Assembly (NCBI RefSeq): GCF_001890385.1
Contig: NZ_CP018225.1
Coordinates: forward strand, 118,641-182,640
DNA length: 64,000 nucleotides
Reading direction: 5' to 3'
Source: Tardibacter chloracetimidivorans
GTDB lineage: Bacteria; Pseudomonadota; Alphaproteobacteria; Sphingomonadales; Sphingomonadaceae
In this document: positions 34,003 to 42,000 of the stretch, piece after piece
Layout: each line of letters begins with the position of its first letter
Numbering within the stretch: position 1 is the first letter of the stretch
Program-made: the position numbers and the translations under genes
Notes under the pieces: generated by a model
Told to the model about the DNA's origin: nothing
What the model saw: only the letters and a program-made list of their open reading frames with translations
Databases searched by the model: none

Positions 34003-35013
34003 CTAGGCGGCCTCGAGCAGATGCCGCCGCTCGGCGCGCGAGAGACCTTCAGGTTCGGGGCCGGTCAGGTCGAAGTCGAACGTCAGATGGGCCAACGCTG
34101 GCACCGGCTGCCATGGCCGCCGTTCCTCGATCGACATCCGACCCCGCTGCGCCGCCTCGATGGCGGCTGTCACTCTCCGAACGACCGGCCCGCCAATCGC
34201 GTCCGCATCGACCGCTTCGCGGTCGTCGCGAACAATGGCGAAGCCGCTCGCGATAAGCTGGTCGAAATCCCACAGATACCCGCCGCCGCTATGTTCCTTG
34301 AGCCGGAGCACAAACAGGTCGTTGCGGCTGCCATCGATTCTCGTGCCAGCGTCGCGTTCGGTCAGAAGCCAGACATCGCCGCGATAATTGGCCGGGCGAT
34401 AATCCTTGAGAAGATCGATCTTCAGCGCGCGCGGCTGCGTCCGCAACAGATCGGTCATGGTCGATTGCGAGATCAGATTGTAGCGCAGCAGCGTCCGGCA
34501 TGTCGCTTCGTAGCTGGCGCCCAAGCGAAGCGAGAGCTGATAAACCACGTTGGCGCGGCGAAAATCATCGACCTGCCAATCCTGGCGGGCGCTGTGCGAC
34601 AGGATCAGCCATTTCGGCATCATGAAGGCAATCGCAAAGGCGTCCGCCTCGGTTTCCTGGAACAGCCCTCCGGGCTCCGGCGATGTTGGCATCCGCCGCA
34701 AGATGCTTTCGTCATCAAGGCTGGGTTGATGCTGCATCGAGAAATGCCCCAGCTCGTGGGCCGCCGTGAAGCGCTGAATGCTCATCGGCCGCTCGGTCGT
34801 AACGAGGACGCCGTGCGCAGGATCGCTCAAATAGGCGCCGAGCAGCCCTTTGAGCGGCCGGAGCAACAACGGCAGGTCGACGGCGTGGATCGCGCCGAAC
34901 ACATCGACGTTGCCACCTTGCTGTTCGATCACTTCGCGCGTGCTCAGCTGCCGATGCAGCCGCCCAGCGGCCATGGCCCCGGCTCGAACCGCGCTCGCGT
35001 AGTCGAGCGCCAT
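34003..35013 (-). CDS. ImmA/IrrE-family zinc metallopeptidase
   Basis: 336 residues. Zinc motif TAAHELGHFSMQHQ (HExxH, near residue 88) and a distal acidic region FQETEADAFAIAFMMPKW that supplies the third ligand. A C-terminal domain of about 180 residues follows. ImmA/IrrE enzymes cleave a partner repressor, often the adjacent XRE protein, after a stress signal. The XRE gene ends 2 bp upstream, so such a pair is likely here. Confidence 0.88.
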   Translation of the reverse strand: MALDYASAVRAGAMAAGRLHRQLSTREVIEQQGGNVDVFGAIHAVDLPLLLRPLKGLLGAYLSDPAHGVLVTTERPMSIQRFTAAHELGHFSMQHQPSLDDESILRRMPTSPEPGGLFQETEADAFAIAFMMPKWLILSHSARQDWQVDDFRRANVVYQLSLRLGASYEATCRTLLRYNLISQSTMTDLLRTQPRALKIDLLKDYRPANYRGDVWLLTERDAGTRIDGSRNDLFVLRLKEHSGGGYLWDFDQLIASGFAIVRDDREAVDADAIGGPVVRRVTAAIEAAQRGRMSIEERRPWQPVPALAHLTFDFDLTGPEPEGLSRAERRHLLEAA

Positions 35014-35015
35014 GG

Positions 35016-35417
35016 TCAGCCTTGTCCTCCGCCCGACCGTGCGCGCAGATAATCGGCGAAGCGGCCAAGCTCTTCGCGGTCCTGAGCGGACAGATCGGCA
35101 ACGCGCCGCGCCAGATGCGCGACATCCGCCGGCAAGCTGGCCGAGGTTTCGTCCTCACCAGTGAAATAGCCGACCGATTGACGATAGAGACGCGCGAGGC
35201 GGGTTAACTCGATCGCTTCGACACGGCGCTGCCCGTTCTCGATGTCGGTAAGCCCCGTGCGCGGGATCTTGAGATAGGCCGCGACCTCTTCCTGCTTGAG
35301 GCCAAGATATTTCCGGGCCTCGCGCAGCCGTTCGCCTAAGCGCCGCCGCTCCTCCTCGTCGTCCTCGTGACGCAATGCGAGATTGGTCATGGCTTCGATC
35401 CTTTCTTGCGAATCCAT
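35016..35417 (-). CDS. XRE-family helix-turn-helix regulator
   Basis: 133 residues. The HTH is LGERLREARKYLGLKQEEVAAYLKIPRTGLTDIENGQRRVEAIELTRLARLY (about 27-78). A second half (DEEETSA-like acidic stretch, then LPADVAHLARRVADLSAQDREELGRFADYLRA) may be the cleavage or dimer region. Likely repressor of its own operon through the palindrome at 35765-35781 and likely substrate of the ImmA/IrrE-type peptidase downstream. It overlaps the ACP-like gene by 31 bp. Confidence 0.88.
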   Translation of the reverse strand: MDSQERIEAMTNLALRHEDDEEERRRLGERLREARKYLGLKQEEVAAYLKIPRTGLTDIENGQRRVEAIELTRLARLYRQSVGYFTGEDETSASLPADVAHLARRVADLSAQDREELGRFADYLRARSGGGQG

Positions 35418-35725
35418 ACGCGCTCGATCTTGGGAACGAGATGTTCGAGCGCGGCTTCGATCGAACTGTAGCCACCTGTGCGGACGATACTTTCGCGCAG
35501 CTCGAAGCCGACAACCGGTTCAAGCGCGCACAGCGTATCGACGACCGACAGCGAATCCATCGGAATAGGCGCCTTGATGATCTCGGGATTATCGGGGGGA
35601 AGCGGAATGCCGCGTACCTGCGCCTCCGCTTTCGCCACTTCGATGAGCTCGGCCACGAGCGCCGCGATGACGTCGCTCTTGGGGAATGCTACCGTAACCG
35701 GCTTGGTAGGTGCAATTGTCGCCAT
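35387..35725 (-). CDS. Acyl-carrier-protein-like protein (putative phosphopantetheine carrier)
   Basis: 112 residues. After helix 1 (KSDVIAALVAELIEVAKAEAQVRG), residues about 56-80 read MDSLSVVDTLCALEPVVGFEL, matching the ACP helix-2 signature DSLxxVxxLxxLExxxGxxL, with Ser in DSL as the possible 4'-phosphopantetheine site. GYSSIEAALEHL then matches ACP helix 4. The net charge is less acidic than housekeeping AcpP. It is the first gene of the leftward operon. No acyl-AMP ligase or ketosynthase is nearby, so what it carries is unknown. Confidence 0.6.
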   Translation of the reverse strand: MATIAPTKPVTVAFPKSDVIAALVAELIEVAKAEAQVRGIPLPPDNPEIIKAPIPMDSLSVVDTLCALEPVVGFELRESIVRTGGYSSIEAALEHLVPKIERVWIRKKGSKP

Positions 35726-35764
35726 CTACACCTCGCACGATTTGCCTACATGAGTTGTATATAG

Positions 35765-35781
35765 TGTCGGATATTCCGACA
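35765..35781. promoter_or_regulatory. 17-bp palindromic operator before the ACP/XRE/peptidase operon
   Basis: Perfect dyad TGTCGGA-TAT-TCCGACA, 40 bp upstream of the ACP-like start (35725), with an AT-rich TATATA stretch (35757-35763) beside it on the transcribed side. Best candidate binding site for the XRE protein. Confidence 0.55.
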
Positions 35782-35900
35782 TGCAAGACAATATCTTTGA
35801 TCGGAGGCCGCCACGGCTCGATCGATATCGTGGGTCTTTTTCTCCATGTTGGGCAGACCGGACTCTCAAAAGAGGGCGATCTCCCTCGTGCGTTAGCCCA

Positions 35901-36104
35901 TCACACGGGTGGATTGATGTCAGCCCAATGGGTGACTTCTTCTAGGATATGCATGCTTTCGGGATCCTCCCAGCCTTCGCGGTCGCTATCCCATCGCCCG
36001 ATCACAGGGAGGTCAACCTCCCAGAGCAGCAAGCGACGGCCATCTTTCCGGTCTTCCGGCAATGTCGCGATCGGCTCCCAAGGGATGTGCTTGGCGGTGA
36101 TCAT
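35901..36104 (-). CDS. Small conserved-type protein (DUF551-like), function unknown
   Basis: 67 residues from ATG 36104 (GGAA about 7 bases before it; an in-frame ATG at 36128 is possible). The sequence ITAKHIPWEPIATLPEDRKDGRRLLLWEVDLPVIGRWD ... VTHWADINPPV has the W-xPI-x-LP ... HWxxxNPP layout of the DUF551-like small proteins often seen in phage and mobile elements. The stretches 35782-35900 and 36105-36264 hold no gene; the latter is AT-rich. Confidence 0.55.
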   Translation of the reverse strand: MITAKHIPWEPIATLPEDRKDGRRLLLWEVDLPVIGRWDSDREGWEDPESMHILEEVTHWADINPPV

Positions 36105-36264
36105 GCAAGTTCCCTCGCTCGCTTCCATTCGTGCCGCATTTAGCTCATCTCTGTGCAGGCACGAAACTCAGCTGGTTGTGGATTTAACATAATCCTTATT
36201 ATCAGTCTTTTATTGTTTTATTTCAAATACTTAGTTGGATAGCTCTTTCGCAACGCCCCGGGCA

Positions 36265-37315
36265 TTAGCGCCCGTTAATCGCCGCCTCTATCGCCGCCAG
36301 CCCTTTCATCAGCGCATCGAATTTCGGCGGCGCGGCCATGAACATGTCCGCCATCGCGCTATAGTCCCGATCAAGCTTCTCCAGAACGGCTCCGTCAGGC
36401 GAAAGGCGCAGTGTTCCAAGCACCGCCGTGTCGTAGGATGCTGACTTGTCCGCGAACATCAGGCTCTTGTTGTGGACGACCTGCTCGAGCAACTCGATCC
36501 GCGCCAGCGCTTCGGCCGTGACGCCGGCCTGGTCAAGCATCAGCACGTCATAATAATGGCGCGACATGCCCTCGCGCAGCTTGCCGTTGTGATGGATCGC
36601 AGGAAGGATCGTGACCTTTTCCCAGAAGGTCCCGCGCGACGGCGAGCGCTGGCACTTCGGTCACCGCATCAGGCAGCTCCTCGCGAAAGTCCTCGGCCAG
36701 ATAGGGTGATATGGGTCGGAGCTCGAACGGTTCGGTGTCGCCGCGGGCGCCAAATTCGAGCTTGATGCGCTGCTTGATGTATCCGCTTTCGTCCGCACCG
36801 CCGTAATTCTCGCCATAGGTGAGCCCGTAGCCCGAAGTGCGCGGGTAGACGAAGAGCAGCGTCTGTTCGTCCTCGTCGTCGGGATCAAGGACGAGGCTCC
36901 AGCCCTCGCTGGTGCCGAGAGCGGCTTCGATTTCGCGCGCCAGGAGCGGCATTGCGACGGTCGCGACATAGGCCTGCGCCGCCGTCTTGAGCGCCCTGGT
37001 CCGGCGCTCGCGCTCCTTGCCGGTAATGTCGTCGTCCATCGGCGACGCGACGTCCATGAGCAGCGGCGCCGAGCGGCTAATGGTGAGGTCGATGTCTTCG
37101 GAGAAGCGCTCGATGATCCCATAGGCCTTCGACAGCGACGTCCCGCCCTTGAAGGTCATATGACCGGCAAGGTCGGGGCACATGATCAGGCGGCGCAGCG
37201 TCCAGCAGACCCAGAAATCCTTCTCGATGATGATGGGCGTGAAATCCCGCCGCGCGGCGGCTTCATCGATATAGGCCCGGCGATCCTCGGCCGGGCGGCG
37301 CGCGAACTCATCCAT
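36265..37315 (-). pseudogene. abiEii: AbiEii-type nucleotidyltransferase toxin gene with a frameshift
   Basis: The first 225 residues carry the nucleotidyltransferase core FKGGTSLSKAYGIIERFSEDIDLTI (GGTS and DxD) and read normally to VPALAVAR. There one extra G in a GGG run (plus-strand CCC at 36631-36633) shifts the frame. Skipping it restores TFWEKVTILPAIHHNGKLREGMSRHYYDVL and reading continues to the stop at 36265. The complete protein would be about 350 residues. It is the toxin of a type IV abortive-infection pair. The shift is either real inactivation or a sequence error in a homopolymer. Confidence 0.85.
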
Positions 37316-37916
37316 TGCGGGCGGCGCCGATCTTTAAGACGACGTCGCCCATCCACCCGGGCATCTCGGCCCGGGCCTGGGCGAGCATCCGCATGTCGCG
37401 ATCATCGAGACGGGCGGCGAAGTGCCGGATCTTGTCGCTGTCGATGTTGTCCTTCCCCAGATGCGCGAGCGCCTGCACGACCGCGTTGACCGAGTCAGGC
37501 GCATTGTCGAGCACCGGTGCACGGCTGTGCTTGAGCGTCAGGCTGCGCCCGCCCGCTTGCCTGACCCGGGTCCGCCCGGTGGTGGCATAGCTGGCCCGGG
37601 CGGGAACCTGGGTCGATAGCCCGAGCCTGTTCGCCGCCGCCGCGCCCGACGGCGCGAGCTTGTCCCCGCTCTGCGTCGAGAGGGCCTTGGCGACATTGGC
37701 GGGATCGGGACTGAGCGCCCCGAGCTTGTCATGCTGGCGCGGATAGTCATAAAGGCCCCGGCCGATGCGGCGGATGTCGCCGGCGCTCGCGAGACGCGAC
37801 AGCGCCATGTCGACCGACCCGCGCGTGCCGAAGTCGACGAAGTTCTTGGGCGTGAACACCCAGCCGCGGCCCTTGCCGCGCACACGCTTCATGATCCGAT
37901 CGGCTACCGCAGACAT
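37308..37916 (-). CDS. abiEi: AbiEi-type antitoxin / transcriptional regulator (DUF6088)
   Basis: 202 residues from ATG 37916, which has AAGGAGGAG nine bases ahead; a longer reading to 37964 would cross the operator. N-terminal winged helix (VADRIMKRVRGKGRGWVFTPKNFVDFGTRGSVDMALSRLASAGDIRRIGRGLYDYP) and a C-terminal antitoxin domain. It overlaps the toxin gene by 8 bp. In AbiE systems the antitoxin represses the operon through inverted repeats such as those at 37932-37965. Confidence 0.85.
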   Translation of the reverse strand: MSAVADRIMKRVRGKGRGWVFTPKNFVDFGTRGSVDMALSRLASAGDIRRIGRGLYDYPRQHDKLGALSPDPANVAKALSTQSGDKLAPSGAAAANRLGLSTQVPARASYATTGRTRVRQAGGRSLTLKHSRAPVLDNAPDSVNAVVQALAHLGKDNIDSDKIRHFAARLDDRDMRMLAQARAEMPGWMGDVVLKIGAARNG

Positions 37917-37931
37917 TGGTCGATGCTCCTC

Positions 37932-37965
37932 CTTGTTAGATAATAGCACGCTTTTTTCTAACAAG
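37932..37965. promoter_or_regulatory. Inverted-repeat operator of the abiE operon
   Basis: CTTGTTAGA (37932-37940) and TCTAACAAG (37957-37965) are exact inverted repeats 16 bp apart, 15 bp upstream of the antitoxin ATG in AT-rich DNA. This matches the known negative autoregulation of AbiEi. No gene is seen in 37966-38095. Confidence 0.6.
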
Positions 37966-38095
37966 CTATGAGCTAGATTTTACGTATAACATCCCTGTTT
38001 TCCGGGAGATTCTTTCGCACTCATAGATAGGACTGCTCCCTTGTAGGTAAGTCCGGAAAGCCGCGCCCGAGTCGGCGAAGCTAGCGTGGCCGACA

Positions 38096-39208
38096 TCATC
38101 GCTCGCGGTCCCGGCCTTGCGGCGGCCGCTCGTCCGTCCCCGCAGCACCATCCTGCGGCGGGTGTGTCCGATCCTGCGGCGGCCGCTCCGATTGCAGGAT
38201 CTCCCGAGCACGCGCGAGCCGCCGCGATACTGCCGGCGGCATGGCCCCCAGGAATCCGGCAACCTCTTGCGCCAAGGCCCGGTCTTCCTCTTTCCCCGTA
38301 GCAGCGAGCGCGACGGCGGCCTCGGCATAGGCGCCGCGGATCTGCTTCTGGCGGGAAAGCGCCATCACATCTTCCGGTCGGCGCTCCTGGTCGGCCGCGC
38401 GCGCGAAGCTTTGCGCCCGCAGCTCGTTCAGCTGCTCGAGATTGAGCCTGCGCCGCTCGGTTCCGAGCCGGGCATCGAGATGGAGCGCGGGCGAGCGGAC
38501 CCGCTTCTGGACATGACCACGTGCGCGCCGGGGCGTCGCTTCCGCCGCGACACCGCGCGCGCGCAGTTCGTGCGCAAAGGTCTCACGCATATGATGGAGG
38601 TCTGCCTTGCGCGGATTGAAGCGTGTTCCGTCCGCCCCTTCCGTCGCCACCGTCAGATGGACGTGGGGATGATCGGTGTCGGTATGGAGCGCCAGCATAT
38701 AGGCATGGTTCCCCTCGAACAGGATCCGCGCGAACGCCTGCGCCGCATCATGGAGCGTCTCGGCGTCGGTCGATCCCCCGGGCATCGAGAGCACCAGCGA
38801 CATGGACGTCGGCCGCTCCCGGCCATGTTCGTTCATGGCCTCGTCGAGCATCGCCCAGTCCTGAGCGATCGCCTTGAGCCGATCCGGCTCGGTGATAATC
38901 TCGCCCTCGCTCGATCGGACGGCGAGCTTCCCGTGGCGCGCCACATAGCCGAAATGCTCGGCGACATGTTGAGCGCCATATTGCTTGCCGGAGACCTTCA
39001 CCATCACCTCGGGCGCCTTGCGCACGATCCGCTCGAGCTTGGCGCGCGCCTCGGCCTGGCCCATCGACATCGGCCGGGCGGCCCCGCTCCCGCTTCCGCC
39101 CGGTTTGATCCGAACATACGCGCCGCGCAGGGTCCGCTTGCCGCCGACCGGCGGCCGCCAGGCTTCCATCAGGCTGGGAAGCGGCAGAACCCCCTCCTCC
39201 TCACGCAT
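38096..39208 (-). CDS. Relaxase / mobilisation nuclease (MobA/VirD2-like)
   Basis: 370 residues from ATG 39208. The histidine motif HTDTDHPHVHLTVATEG (about residues 177-193) is the relaxase metal site; QHVAEHFGYVARHG lies upstream of it. Candidate tyrosines occur near the N-terminus. The tail is basic and low-complexity. It nicks at oriT and is exported through the VirB/VirD4 system. The start overlaps the MobC-like stop by 8 bp. Confidence 0.85.
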   Translation of the reverse strand: MREEEGVLPLPSLMEAWRPPVGGKRTLRGAYVRIKPGGSGSGAARPMSMGQAEARAKLERIVRKAPEVMVKVSGKQYGAQHVAEHFGYVARHGKLAVRSSEGEIITEPDRLKAIAQDWAMLDEAMNEHGRERPTSMSLVLSMPGGSTDAETLHDAAQAFARILFEGNHAYMLALHTDTDHPHVHLTVATEGADGTRFNPRKADLHHMRETFAHELRARGVAAEATPRRARGHVQKRVRSPALHLDARLGTERRRLNLEQLNELRAQSFARAADQERRPEDVMALSRQKQIRGAYAEAAVALAATGKEEDRALAQEVAGFLGAMPPAVSRRLARAREILQSERPPQDRTHPPQDGAAGTDERPPQGRDRER

Positions 39209-39761
39209 CGGCCGTGTCCCAGTAGCGCAGGTCGCCCTTGAGCGCGGCTCCGAGACCGGCAAGCGCCTCGACAATCTCGGACCGGAAGCTTGCGACCCTG
39301 GCCGCTTCCCGCGCGACGTCGAGGCCGGATTCGACCATCACCGAGGCGTTGAGCGCGCGGGTTGCCTGGTTGAGGTTGATCCCGATCCGATTAAGCTCGC
39401 GCCACGCTTGCGCGACCGCCGCTCGCTCTTCGCGCGGCAAGGGTGCGTTTGCGCGCAAGTGCCGCGCCAGCAACGTGGTGATCCAGTCGGTACGCTTCAT
39501 CCCCAGCGCATCCGCCGCGCGATCGAGCGCGGCGATTTCTTCCGGGATCAGCCGAACCTCGACCCGGCAGGTTGCGCGCTGGCGGGCGCGCGGCGCCTGA
39601 TGCTCCTCCCCCGCCTCCATGGCCAAGGCGTCACCGATCAAGCGGCGCAGCAGCGCCGAGCGGCCGCCCGATACCGCCGCGAGCGCGGCGAAGCGCTGGG
39701 CGACATCATCGTCGAGCCGAAAGGTGAAGACGGGCATGTGGCCAACGCTATTGTCATACAT
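39201..39761 (-). CDS. MobC-like relaxosome accessory protein
   Basis: 186 residues from ATG 39761; ATG 39737 is also possible, and no clear RBS decides. Two RHH-like segments: VFTFRLDDDVAQRFAALAAVSGGRSALLRRLIGDAL and CRVEVRLIPEEIAALDRAADALGMKRTDWITTLLARHL. The MobC signature REELNRIGINLNQATRALN (here WRELNRIGINLNQ) follows. It helps the relaxase at oriT, which should lie just upstream (39762-39917), near the palindrome at 39811-39828. Confidence 0.83.
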   Translation of the reverse strand: MYDNSVGHMPVFTFRLDDDVAQRFAALAAVSGGRSALLRRLIGDALAMEAGEEHQAPRARQRATCRVEVRLIPEEIAALDRAADALGMKRTDWITTLLARHLRANAPLPREERAAVAQAWRELNRIGINLNQATRALNASVMVESGLDVAREAARVASFRSEIVEALAGLGAALKGDLRYWDTADA

Positions 39762-39810
39762 CCCCGGCGCCAAGCCTATCCGGCCCTCACCTTTACTCAA
39801 CTCATCTTAT

Positions 39811-39828
39811 AGTCTGCTTGGGCAGACT
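39811..39828. promoter_or_regulatory. Palindrome AGTCTGC-TTGG-GCAGACT, copy 1
   Basis: Perfect 7-bp arms, 4-bp centre, 50 bp upstream of the mobC-like start. The same arms recur at 42001-42018 upstream of the small-gene/parA/parB operon. Candidate operator for the ParB/KorB-like protein encoded between the two copies. Confidence 0.55.
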
Positions 39829-39917
39829 ATCACTCTTCGGTCAGTGAACCCCTCTCGAATATCGATCGTCCGCAGCAAGGGGCGGCACCTTCGGCGCCGC
39901 CCCCGCCCGTCGACACG

Positions 39918-39947
39918 AAAAGGGCCGCACCCCGAAGGGTACGGCCC
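39918..39947 (-). terminator. Rho-independent terminator after parB
   Basis: Minus strand: GGGCCGTACCC, TTCG loop, GGGTGCGGCCC, then TTTT. The stem has 11 pairs with one G-T wobble or mismatch. It lies 20 bp after the parB stop. Confidence 0.8.
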
Positions 39948-39967
39948 AAACCATCGTACAAGATAAA

Positions 39968-40915
39968 CTACGAACGCGGAGGAGGCGGGTCAGTTGTTGG
40001 CAAGGCCTCGCTTCTCTCGCCGGTCGGACCGATTGACGAGGCAGCGACCTCCCGCTCGCGGCCATCCTCGAAAATCACCGTGACCAAAGGCGCCAGCGGG
40101 AGCCACGCAGGGAATCCGTCGACCAGAACCGGTAGTCTCGGAGATCGGATCGGCGCGGAGGGTTTGTCCGTGAGGCCCGATCGAACCGGATCGCGGTCGG
40201 TGGGCCCCAATGGCTTTGCCACAGGCGCCCGCGGAGGGACCGGCGCCGGGTGCGTCTGCTTGAGTTCGGCGATGAAGCGCGATCCTGCGGCGAGCGTTGC
40301 CCCGGCGTCGCCCCAGCTGGCGACATAGGCCTCGACCTCGGCAGGGTAGTCCCTCGCCGTCCGGTGCAGATCATAGAGAAGGCGAATGGGCGCAAACGGC
40401 AGGGCCTCTTTGAGATAGGCCGGCATGTCGCCATAGGCGGCATAGAGCGAGACGAACTGCTTGGATCGGCCGAGTGCCGCCGCGATCTCGACCTGGTTCA
40501 TCCCGCCCTTGAGCATCCGGGCGATCGCATGGGCGAGCTCGACCGACGACAGATTGGCGCGCTGGTCGTTCTCGACGATCTGGTCGGCCAGCAGTTGCAC
40601 CCCCTCGCCGACCGGCACGACGATCGCGGGGATCGTGGCAAGGCCCGCCAGCTGCGATGCGCGGAAGCGGCGCTCGCCCAGACTTATCCGGTGCATGCCC
40701 TTCGCGTCGGGCGGCGTGACCGTGATCGGCTGCAGCACGCCGCGCGACGCGATCGAGGCGGCCAGCTCAGCGAGCGCGTCATCGTCGAAGCTGCGCCGGG
40801 GATTGCCGGGGTCGGGCAGGATGCGCGCAAGCTCGATATCCTCGACCCGGCGCGCCCGTTCATGGCCGCCGACAAGAAGTCCGAACTCCTCGATGCGCTC
40901 GTCGAACTTGCCCAT
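39968..40915 (-). CDS. parB: ParB/KorB-like partition and DNA-binding protein
   Basis: 315 residues. ParB N-terminal domain (ILPDPGNPRRSFDDDALAELAASIASRGVLQPITV ... RISLGERRFRASQLAG), then the KorB-type HTH (SSVELAHAIARMLKGGMNQVEIAAALGRSKQFVSLYAAY). The C-terminus ends in a small domain LVTVIFEDGREREVAASSI like KorB's SH3-like part. Start in a TGATG overlap with parA. It would bind a centromere or operators; the AGTCTGC palindromes are candidates. Confidence 0.9.
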   Translation of the reverse strand: MGKFDERIEEFGLLVGGHERARRVEDIELARILPDPGNPRRSFDDDALAELAASIASRGVLQPITVTPPDAKGMHRISLGERRFRASQLAGLATIPAIVVPVGEGVQLLADQIVENDQRANLSSVELAHAIARMLKGGMNQVEIAAALGRSKQFVSLYAAYGDMPAYLKEALPFAPIRLLYDLHRTARDYPAEVEAYVASWGDAGATLAAGSRFIAELKQTHPAPVPPRAPVAKPLGPTDRDPVRSGLTDKPSAPIRSPRLPVLVDGFPAWLPLAPLVTVIFEDGREREVAASSIGPTGERSEALPTTDPPPPRS

Positions 40916-41679
40916 CAGGCGGCCACGACCTCCTGGCTTGTCATGCGCCGCTCGATCTCGGCGAGCACCGCGCGGATCTCCTCGGCCGCCGCCTTGGCGC
41001 CGCTGCCGTTCTCCTGCCATACCGGACGATGATTTTCCGCGGCATGCTTGTAGGTCGGCCGCGCCTTGATGAAGGCCGGGAACATGAGCTTCTCGCCGAC
41101 CGCATGCGCGAGCTTCACCGCATTCTCCATCTCGCGCCGGTCGAACGGATTGACCATCGAGGGGAGGAGCCCGAGGAAAGCGATCTTGCGGCCGGCGCGC
41201 GCGGCCTCGGCCTTGCGCAACGCGGTCAGCAGCATCTTGGCGCATTCGACCGAATCCTCGGCAACCTGCACCGGGGCGATCACGGCATCGGCGACCGCCA
41301 TCGCGCTCAACGTGAGCTCGTCCCACTTGGGACCGGTGTCGATGACGCAATAGTCGAAATGCGGGCGGAGCGCCGGGAAGCGCCCGATGAAGTCGCGCAC
41401 ATCCTGCGCCGCCTTGACCATCTGCAGGCGGGGATCGGCGCCGAGCACGGTCAGCCCGGCCTGCCCGTCGGCGCTGAGCGCAGCGGCAGGATCGAACAGG
41501 TCGGCGGAAAACCCGCCCTGCCGCTCGCCGCCCAGGCGCCGCGTCGAGCTGCCCTGCGGGTCGAGATCGACGAAGGCGACGCGGCGCTCAGGCGGTTCGG
41601 CGAGATACCAGGCGAGATGGGTGGCGAGGAAGGTCTTGCCGACCCCGCCCTTGAGCAGGCTGACCACGATCGTCTTCAT
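40915..41679 (-). CDS. parA: ParA-family partition ATPase
   Basis: 254 residues with the deviant Walker A KGGVGKTFLATHLAWYL (residues 9-25), FVDLDPQGSSTRRL and YCVIDTGPKWDELTLSAM. Normal length for a small ParA (type Ib/IncC-like). It is coupled to parB and follows a 58-residue protein gene at 12 bp. Confidence 0.93.
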   Translation of the reverse strand: MKTIVVSLLKGGVGKTFLATHLAWYLAEPPERRVAFVDLDPQGSSTRRLGGERQGGFSADLFDPAAALSADGQAGLTVLGADPRLQMVKAAQDVRDFIGRFPALRPHFDYCVIDTGPKWDELTLSAMAVADAVIAPVQVAEDSVECAKMLLTALRKAEAARAGRKIAFLGLLPSMVNPFDRREMENAVKLAHAVGEKLMFPAFIKARPTYKHAAENHRPVWQENGSGAKAAAEEIRAVLAEIERRMTSQEVVAA

Positions 41680-41691
41680 GACCGCGGCACC

Positions 41692-41868
41692 TCAGCAATA
41701 GTCGTCCGGACCATCGCGCAGGTTGCGCTCATAATGATCGCGCGAGGACCAGTCGCCGCCACCGCCAATGCCGGGACCGACATAGCGGAACAGATAGACG
41801 GTGAGGGCGAAGCAGCCGAACGCGAAGAGAAACGCGTGATCGGGATGCGCGGCGAAATATGCGGCCAT
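41692..41868 (-). CDS. 58-residue membrane protein of unknown function
   Basis: Start ATG 41868 follows AAGGAGA seven bases before it. One hydrophobic segment (DHAFLFAFGCFALTVYLFRYVGPGI), then a Gly-rich turn and a charged end (GGGGDWSSRDHYERNLRDGPDDYC). First gene of the parA-parB operon. No family recognised. Confidence 0.65.
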   Translation of the reverse strand: MAAYFAAHPDHAFLFAFGCFALTVYLFRYVGPGIGGGGDWSSRDHYERNLRDGPDDYC

Positions 41869-42000
41869 GATAGGTCTCCTTGGAGCCGGTGAAGGGCAAA
41901 GCGAACGGCGCCACTGGCGCCGGCCACGCGCAATCGCGCGGCATCTCGGACCCGCGCCCTCCCCTCCCACATTTGCGGACGCGGCGTCCGTTGCCCGCAT

